DNA from: Monoplex corrugatus
Taxonomy: Eukaryota; Mollusca; Gastropoda; Littorinimorpha; Ranellidae
Reading direction: 5' to 3'
NCBI GenBank assembly: GCA_030674185.1
Contig: CM060312.1
Coordinates: 33,756,313-33,820,312, forward strand
DNA: 64,000 nt
The position numbers and the translations under genes are program-made. Shown piece by piece: positions 34,858-45,343 of this stretch (position 1 is the first letter of the stretch; every line of letters starts with the position of its first letter). A model generated the notes under the pieces. The model ran no database searches, was not told the DNA's origin, and worked only from the letters and a program-made list of their open reading frames with translations.

Positions 34858-37800
34858 GCACGCGCGCGTGCACGCACACACACACACACACAACATACAC
34901 GATCGCAGGTTGTCAATATCATAAGCATAAAGAAGAAGCACCACGAAGAGGAGAAGTCAGCACGAGAACAGATGTGTTTTGAGTGAGGTTTTGAAAGAGG
35001 TAATAGACTCTGCGTGCCTGAGAGGAGTTGGTAGGGTATTCCACGTAGTGGGAGCCTGGTAAGAGAAAGATCGTTGGCCATAAGTTTTTGTCCTCACAGA
35101 GGGAATGCGGAGAAGTCTAGTGTCAGATGAAGAGCGGAGAGAGCGAGAAGGAGTGTAAATGTGAACAAGTTCAGAGTGGTATTCAGGGCCAGTGCCAGAG
35201 ACAGCATGGTAGGTCAGTGAAGAAATTTTGTAATCTATCCTGTCTGAGATGGGAAGCCAGTGAAGTGAGTGAAGCAAAGGAGAGACATGTTCAAATTTAG
35301 AGGACCTACAAACCAGACGGGCGGCATTATTCTGTATTCGTTGAAGTCTATGTAAGAGATGTTTAGGAAGTCATCATCATGTTAACTGCCACATGGTGCT
35401 GGCGATCACAACCTTCCATACGAAATAAATCCCTTCTCGCTGCAAGTAGGCCCTACATCTCCCACCTTCTCTGTCCTCAACCACCCTGCAAGTCTGTTCA
35501 ATATTTTCTCCCTAGGTCTACCTGGCGCTCTTTTCCCTCCAGCTTTCCTGTTGTGACTAGGTGCTGTAATTTCTCTTCCCTCATAAAATGTCCGGTAACT
35601 GTTGTTTGTCTTTTCGTAATCTTCTTCATTAATGTTCTTTTTGTGCCTGCCTCCTTCAAGACTGTCTCGTTTGTTTGTTTTTTTTGCTATCCATGAACTC
35701 ATTTTAACACTTTTTTAAGAAATCACATTTCAGCTGCCTAAATCTTGTTTTAACTTTGCGTGCAAGATGAATATCAGTTACCAAAAATTCAATGTCTTCT
35801 TGCATTCAACAAGTAAGAGCCAATATTCACCAATGACCACAGTGCAGTGGTTAGCGCAACAGATGAGTGACTGGAAGTTGTGAGTTTGAATCCCATCAGT
35901 CCTATCAAATGACACCTACCCAGACCTGAGTATGCTATGGGCTCACTGGGAAGACTGGGACCACACAGCTGAGTCTCGTCTACTTAACAGTTGCACGATT
36001 AAGGGTGTTGCTTAAATTTTCTGACCAATGTGGCAGATGTCTGTATCACTTCTGCCTGGTTGACACCAAGATATATCAGAAAGTAAACGCAGTATACAGT
36101 GATGTCGCAAAGTCCCAATCCAGTATGGAATGACATAGCATCATGATTATCATCCCCATCATCATTATAACATCTTCAGCAATTAAAGTGGCCTAGAAAA
36201 CGGAACAGGAAAAAAGAGAGTATTCTGTTTGACTGTTAGCACAGGAAGACCGGAATTCAATCACCATCACCTTTCCTTTGGTGTTGTTACAACAAAGGAA
36301 AGGTGATGGTGATTGAATTCCGGTAAACAACAGTAAACAATTTATATTTTTGGAGAAAAAAAATCACAATCACTGGGTAAAGAAGAAGGTGCTAAACACA
36401 AACCAGTTCAAATCAAAAACAAAATGAAAAATTAAACACAAAATCCCCAACAACAACAAAATATACTGACCCCAAACCACAGGAAAATAACTAACACTGA
36501 TACACACGATTCAATGATTAAAATCAGTGGGTTCATCACTCAGTAAGACATTAACTATCAGGTCTCTGCAACATCCATCTTTAGACATGCCCAGTCTATG
36601 TCTTCCACCCCGACAAGCGCTAATGCTGATTCATGACTTAACTCTTCCTGTACGTTAAGGGTTTTCAGACTGGTCGCAGGGTTCATCTGCGACCTATTTT
36701 GGAACAGGGAGTAAGGTCAGTAAAACACTTGTAGATACGTTTGTATTCAACACAGAACAAAAAGGTTGGTATTGGGTTGTGCAGAATTGAATTCTAAACA
36801 ACATACAGGTAATAACATAATTCTGCTGTCATGCAGTCGTATGTCATTAAATGGGGAAGAACGGAAAGTAGAAACTGATGAACCGTGCCGAGCTGTTGTG
36901 ATCGCTCAGAGGCCATTTTGAGTCAGCTGAGCCGACCACAGCGGCTCGTCGTACAGGAAGAGTCAAAAGAGGCAGATAAACGCCCACAACATATAAACCC
37001 AAAAAAAAAAGTAGCAGAATAAAAAAAAAATTACCGTAAAGTTCGGGCTATAAGCCGCAACTTTTTCCCCCAGCTTTTAACCCCCCTGCGGCTTATTTGC
37101 AGATTTTCCCCGATCCCAGGAGCCTTATGTTCTCGTTTTTTCTTAGCTTCTCTTTAATTCACCAAAATTGTGTTTACAGTTCATGAATTTTTTGGTAAAC
37201 GCCATGTTAAAGAGTTAACTGTTCACGTTTTTAAATCAAATCCACACACACTGAAGCATTTGGATCGGTATTCAAATCTGCTCTGCTCAAGCGTACACCC
37301 TCATCAAGCCGAAAATGCGACGTAATGCCTACGAAGCAGCCTTCAAGTGGAAGGCGATCGACCTGGCCATTGAAAAATTGCGGCTTATAAACCAGCGCGA
37401 CTTATATGTGAAAATAGTTAAGATTTTTCTATAATTTAGTGGGTGCGCATTATATGCCGGTGTGCCCAATAGCCCGAACTTTACGGTATGCATGTTTGCA
37501 GTGGGTTTTTAATGAATTTGGTGAGGACACTTTCCAATTTCAGTTTTTCAAAATGACATTGCCTTACTTGGAATGAATTCCAAAGGTGTTGACACCACTG
37601 ATGCCAAACTGATCATGGCATAAACCCTATCTATACCTGCACGTAAACCCTGTGAACTGACAAGGCTTTGGGGTCTATCTTTGTATCAATGCATCAATCT
37701 GTCATTGAAACAGAATATAAGTTGTAGTGAAATGTATCTCTTCACCTGCTATGTCCTTTAAAAAAAAAACAACACCCATCAGTATGACTGCACTATTAAC

Positions 37801-38554
37801 GCCCCACAGATTCCTCCCAACACACTAGCTGCTTCTCACTTCTAACACAACTGATTGTCCCTACCACCTTCCTTCTTATAGCCTGATCACAAAAACAGAG
37901 TGGTTTGTCCTGGAATCTGTCCAATATGATGCAGCACTTGTCAATATGGACATTACCTCCAATCTATTGAATATATGCTCACAACTGCATTTAGTGACTC
38001 AGAACATGATAAAACTCAAGTTCCCTCTTGTCAAAGATCAATACAAAAACCACTTGAATACCGTTGTGTTTAAACAAAGCAAACTATAGCACCCACCTCA
38101 CATAATGCCAGAGCAGAGAATGGAGTGTCCTCTGCAGGCTTCAGCACCACGGTGCACCCTGCTGCTATGGCCGCACAGGCTTTGCGGGTTACCATAGCAT
38201 TGGGAAAGTTCCACTGAAACATGATCATAATTAATTTATTATCAACACTCCGTTCCCAATTCATTTACACACGTTTATAGCCAAATAAACATTCACACAA
38301 ACATATGATTACAAAGAATGCATGGATATCAACACAAGCGCAGAAATACATACATACACATGCATGCCTGCATTTTTTCTCTCTCTGTCTCTGTCTCTCT
38401 CCTGTCAATTTGATAAACTCTACAACTGTCTTATTATAAGAAAAGAATAGCCTATGTGGAGCTAAATACAAAAAACTATAAAGGAATTAAAAAAAAACTG
38501 TAAAAGGAAAGAAACAGTAAAAAACAGAATTTTTACTTATGTCTCGCTCATGCC

Positions 38555-38592
<38 letters not shown>

Positions 38593-41500
38593 AGCATGCA
38601 TACACACACACACACACACACACATATGCGCACACACACACACACTCCTTTGCACTCTCCCTTAAAAAAAAAATTTAGTAGAACACTACTGGCATATCAT
38701 ACAAACGAACCTATGAAACATTTACAAATGGCACCATCAGAGTGATTGGAGCATTAACATGGTAGCAAACAGGCCAGTTTTTACCTTGCAAGTTGGAATT
38801 GAACTCAAAAACACCAGCTCTTGAGTCAATGCTTCTATCAAGAGAAGTTCAAGTTCATATTGCTTATACCCAACCGACTACTAGAGCCATATCAGGGCTA
38901 ACATCATGTCAAAAACGAAAACTCAGTTAAGACAGAACACAACAGCTAAAAACCATGTTCATATTGCTTATAGCCCAGCCGACTACTAGAGCCACATCAG
39001 GGCGAATGCCACATCAGAAATGACAACCTCGTTAAGATAAAAGGCAACAGTTAAAAACCATGCTCACCATTAACCTTGCAAGTCTAAAGTGCAATTAAAG
39101 AAAATCAGACCTAAATCATATCAGGTGAAATCTGTCGATCTTTTGTAAAAACTGGAAAATCGCATCAGACTGACGTCTTGGAAAAAGTTCTTTCAACAGA
39201 GCTAGAGATCAGAGAAAATAAACGAGAGAAACAGACTCGTTGATACAACCAGACAGAGATGGCAGACAGACGCAAAAAGGGTGGAAAGAAAGACACATAA
39301 ACAAACACACACACACATACAAGCAAGTAAAAAGACAGAAAGACAGACAGGCAGAAAGACACAGAGGCAAAGGGGTGAATAGACAGACAGACAGAGGTAA
39401 AAGGGCAGAAGACAGGAACAAAGTAAAGTATGGAAAGACACACAGATATAACAAAAGGATGGAAAGAAAGACAGACAGACTGACTTACGGGTGTTATCAT
39501 GCCACAAACACCGATGGGTTGTTTGAGCACCAGCATGCGTTTATTCTTAGCAGGTGATGGTATGATATCTCCATGTGCTCGGCGTGCTTCCTCCCCGAAC
39601 CAATCAATGAAACTAGTGCCGTAATTCACTTCCCCTTCAGCATCTTTCAGTGGCTTTCCCTTTAATGCAACAATGCCAGTAACCATACCCATTATTTCTT
39701 CTTAATGCAAACATGAATGTCATAAAACTGTGAAAAGTGATATGAATTTTAAATCTGATCTGTTCATGTTTTTCTATTTCTTTTTTTTTTTTTTTTTTGC
39801 TGGTACATTGCTGGTACATCACTTTCAAATATCAGCATATCAAGTGTATAAATATTTACAGCACAAATGCAGGAAATGCTTTTGATTTGATGTAAAAAGA
39901 CAAAATCATATCACTGACAAAGAACACATAGAAATAAGCAGCAACATAATACAACTTTTCAACATTCTGAATGTAAATGGAGGGCCTGCAATTTCATAAT
40001 CATAACAATGTCAGTGTCATCAACCTGGGTTCATAAATGATAAAAAATAATGACGTTTACAACTCTTGATCATCTCAAACACCAAAAGCATCAGCTCTGC
40101 AAGTTTGTTATAATATTAATACATAGATTTTTTATTATCCATTCTAAATAATCAAATGCTCATCATCAATCAAAGAAAGTATAAGAACACACATGTATAA
40201 GTACACACACACACGCCCTTATGAACACCATCAAATCACTTCAACAACTTATTGAAAAACACAAACAGAGAAAGAATACCTTTAAAGACTGTACTTTCAA
40301 ACTAAAACCAAAGCTATCATATCACCAGTCCTGACAAGCAGTACTGTAACAAAACTCACCATTTCACAAGTCAACAGTCTTGTCAACTCTGCCTTATTCT
40401 GTACACACAGATTACTCCAGCGATGCAAAATATCGCAGCGCTCCTGCAACATGGTTCAATTATAATAATTATCTGCTAGAATCAATTTTGCCCCTAGAAT
40501 CATTCTAATGTCTCTAAAATCCGAGTTACATGAAAGTAAAGAAAAGCTCTTGTTATAGCTCAAAAGAAAGTGAAGCTTTCCTCTAGACCAGCATTATCAG
40601 GGGGTGCCCATCTTCTCTCCATTGCTGCGTTTACCTTCCCTAACGCTGAACAAGTTGTGAAACTCTTCAAGCATGCCAGACTGATGAATGCTAAAATCAT
40701 AAATCCTTCCATAAGTCAGTGCTCGCTATAATCATGTCTGGTACCATCATAATGCTTGCTATAATCATGTCTGGTACCATCATAATGCTTGCTATAATCA
40801 TGTCTGGTACCATCAAATGCTTGCTATATCAGTTGGTACACATAATGCTTGCTATAATCATGTCTGGTACCATCATAATGCTTGCTATAATCATGTCTGG
40901 TACCATCATAATGCTTGCTATAATCATGTCTGGTACCATCATAATGCTTGCTATAATCATGTCTGGTACCATCATAATGCTTGCTATAATCATGTCTGGT
41001 ACCATCATAATGCTTGCAATAATCATGTCTGGTACCATCATAATGCTTGCTATAATCATGTCTGGTACCATCATAATGCTTGCTATAATCATGTCTGGTA
41101 CCATCATAATGCTTGCTATAATCATGTCTGGTACCATCATAATGCTTGCTATAATCATGTCTGGTACCATCATAATGCTTGCTATAATCATGTCTGGTAC
41201 CATCATAATGCTTGCTATAATCATGTCTGGTACCATCATAATGCTTGCTATAATCATGTCTGGTACCATCATAATGCTTGCTATAATCATGTCTGGTACC
41301 ATCATAATGCTTGCTATAATCATGTCTGGTACCATCATAATGCCTGCTAAAACTGTAATGCCTACTTTAGTCATAATGCCTGCTAGTATCATAATGCCTG
41401 TCAAGATAATGCCTGCCAGAATAATGCCTGTCTGATAAATGACTACCAGAATCATAATGTTTGTCTGATCAATGACTGACAGAATCACACTGCCTGTCTT

Positions 41501-44500
41501 ATCAATGCCTAGCAGAATCCTCTTTCTCTCCCATTATGTAACACATCAGTCCCAATTTCTGATTCAGCTAAAAACCTTGGTGTCTGCATTGACTCTACCC
41601 TCTCCATGAACAACTTTGTTTCTCAAACTGCCAGATCCTGCTACTATCATCTCCATCGTATAAGGCTGATCAGGAAGTATCTCTCTGTCGAAACAACTGC
41701 AAACTCGTTCTTCCTTCATAATGTCTCGCATTGACTATTGCAATTCACTCCTGTCTGGTCTTCCTGCCTCCACCATTCACATCCTACAGCGCATTCAAAA
41801 CAATGCTGTACGCCTTGTACTCAAAAGAAAAAAGCTGACCACATATCTCCTCTCCTGGCACAACTTCACTGGCTCCCTGTATCAAAGCGCATACAGTACA
41901 AACTAGACACCATGTGCTACAAAAGCCTCAATAACGCAGCCCCCGATTACCTGTCAAGCCTACTTGAGATCTATCTTCCCTCACGTACCTCCGCTCTGCC
42001 TCCGATCCTCTGACTTTTCGCTTTCCACGCACTAAGCTCATACCTATGGTCCACGAGCCTTCTCTGTTTCTGGTCCACTCTCCTGGAACAAACTTCCTCT
42101 CTCAGTCCGTCAGCAACCTACTTTTGTCTCCTTCAAGTCCGCTCTCAAAACTCACCTTTTCTCCTGCATAAAATCCTAACCCCCCTCTGCAGCCTGTCTC
42201 CGCTCGGAGGGAATCACATGGTTATAATATATAATTGTATATGCTATGCTCTCTATAATTTCCATTGCTTTTATTCTTGCTTTTATTGCTTTTATTCTTT
42301 TCTCCCATTTATAGCCATGCGTGTGTGGTGTGTGTATGTGTGTGTGTGTGTGTGCGTGCGTGTGTGTGCGTGCGTGCGTGCTTGCGTGTGTGTCTGCTTC
42401 AGCGCTTAGATTTGATTTTATCAAGATTTTGCGCTATATAAATATTGTAATTATTATTATTATTATTATTATCCTAATGCCTGTTTGATTAATGCTGATC
42501 AGAATCCTAATGCCTGTTTGATTAATATCTAACAGAATCATAATGCCTGTTTGATTAATGCTGGTCATAATCATAATCCTGTTTGATTAACATCTAACAG
42601 AATCATAATGCCTGTCAGATTAATGTTTATCAGAATCATGCCTGTTTGATTAATGTTTATAAGAATCATAATGCCTGTTTGATTATGTTTATCAGAATCA
42701 TAATGCCTGTTGGATTAATGTTTATCAGAATTACACTGCCTGTTTGATCAATGTTTATCAGAATCATAATGCCTGTTTGATTAATGTTTATCAGAATCAT
42801 AATGCCTGTTTGATTAATGTTTATCAGAATCATAATGCCTGTCTGATTAATGTTTATCAGAATCACGCTTGTCTGATTAATGTCTAACAGAATCATAATG
42901 TCTGTCTAATTACTGTTTATCAGAATCATAATATCTGTCTGATTAATGTTTATCAGAATCAGCCTGTCTGATTACTGTTTATCAGAATCATAATGTCTGT
43001 CTAATCAATGTTTATCAGAATCATAATGTCTGTCTAATCAATGTTTATCAGAATCATAATGCCTGTCTGATTAATGTCTGACAGAATCATAATGTCTGTC
43101 TACTTAATGTTTATCAGAATCATAATGTCTGTCTGATTAACGTTTATCAGAATCATAATGCCTGTTTGATTAATGTTTAACAGAATCATGACCATCTGAT
43201 TAATGTTGATCAGAATCATAATACTTGTCTAACACCTTGACGCCTAGCAGAATCATAATGCCTGTCTGATTAATGCCTAGCAGAATCATAATACCTGTCT
43301 GACTAACCCCTAGCAGAATCATGCCTGTCTGATTAATGCCTAGCAGAATCATATTGCCTGTCTGATTAACACCCAGCAGAATCATAATGCCTGTCTGATT
43401 AACCCTTAGCAGAATCATAATGCCTGCCAAATCAATGCTGGCAAGAATCATTATGCCTGCTGGAACAATGCCTGCAAGAACTGCAATGCATTATGTGTGC
43501 ACATATGTCTGGGTAGGCGTGCATATATCTGTGCGCATAAATTCCCATCTTCTGCACTGCCTCTGTGTCACTGCCTCTACACCGCTGACTTTTAGTTCTC
43601 TAACACACACCAAAACGCACAGAACTGCCATCACCTTGAGAGCAGGGCATGAAGGACGACTGTATCTGAGACGTTTTTTCCACAATGCTAAGTGATATAT
43701 GACAATGGGAATGATGGTGATGACACTATGGAGTTCCATTTCAGGTTGAGACTCTTGGACACGGCCGTAATTACAGCTATTTCAGAATATATCCTAGCAT
43801 CAAGCAGACCTGAGAGACAAGAGACGCCTGTGGTGCTGGTCCGCAAATTTCAGCAACCTCCTCAATGATAAATCTCTGAAGTGGATGACATTCAACTGAG
43901 TGGTCTCATTCTTCCAATGAGACCTAAATACTCAACTCTGGGTTGGAGTTGGTCGAGGCTAAATCCACCCACCCACACCCTCACAACGCTATGACTGCTG
44001 AGGGTTTGAGCCGCTAGCCTGACAATCATCAATCTGTAGTGCTAACCACTTTGCCAAAGGTTACTGGTCAAGCGCATGAATACAAGACATTTTCCCCCAA
44101 AGCAAGCATCCGCTCACCTTAGCAGTGACATCTCTCCAGGACTCAAAAGCTCTGTAAGCCACTTCTATGGCGTTCTGTGTGTCAGTAGCATCCATGTCTG
44201 GTACTGTTCCCATGAATTCACCAGTGGATGGATTTGTCACTAAAGCATGTAATGAAACACAAAATTAGAAAAGAAAAATTACAATCACTTGTTGTGATAT
44301 TTCACTGTAATTTCATCATCCACACTTCTGAGAGAATAAGGATCACATGAGAATGAAGCGTGAGTTAGTCAAGTATGTGAGTTGGCTGGTTCTTCTGATA
44401 GACCCATGATCTCAAGATTTGGTATCTTGAGTTCAATTCCAGCCTGCAAACTTAAAAACTGGCCTGTTCACAGCCCACCTTATTGTTTCCATCATTTTGG

Positions 44501-45312
44501 TGGTGTCAACTTAGTGTTTCACAGCTCCCGCTTCCCCCCTTCTCATTTCAAGACCTTGCCAGTGCATAAGATTTTGCGCAGGCTCAGGGAGTTTGCCACT
44601 TAACTGCAGCAGATTTGAGGACCACATATGAAACTATCCAAGTGCGATGATTCCCTCTTATGCAAACTACAAAGTATAAACACCATGAGAGGAGCATATA
44701 TGGAACTATCCAAGTGCGATGATTCCCTCTTATGCAAACTACAAAGTATAAACACCATGAGAGGAGCATATATGGAATTATCCAAGTGCGATGATTCCCT
44801 CTTATGCAAACTACAAACTATAATCAACCATGGGTTTGTTTGGTTGAAAGATTTGAGCTACGTTCTAAACTTCATCATTTATTTATTTGTTTTTAAAATC
44901 TGTAACATTCTATTTTTATTTGACCACGCTCGAAGTCACATGGGATAATTAACCTGGCACAGTTAATATCCTTTCATTTCACATAAACGATTTCACTCCT
45001 GCCCTTTCAAGAATAAATAAATGATGGTAGATTTATTTTTGCATTACTGAACACAAATTGAACCCCAACCTTAAATTTGTCAATCCTAGGAATGACCACC
45101 AACAGCGATGGGCTTAATATGCATAACTGTTATGAAGAAGAAGAAGAAGAAGAAGAAGAAGAAGGAGAAAGAGGAGAAGAAGAAGAAGAAGAAGAAGAAG
45201 AAGAAGAAGAAGAAGAAGAAGAAGAAGAAGAAGAAGAAGAAGAAGAAGAGAAGAAAGAAGAAGAAGAAGAAGAAGAGATGATGATGAAGAAAAAGGAGAA
45301 GGAGAAGGAGGA

Positions 45313-45343
<31 letters not shown>

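Noticed and set aside
40719..41435. 238-codon frame with perfect 11-residue repeats ([11 protein letters not shown])
   Set aside because: The 33-bp unit length is a multiple of three, so all frames stay open. There is no start context, splice site or codon bias.
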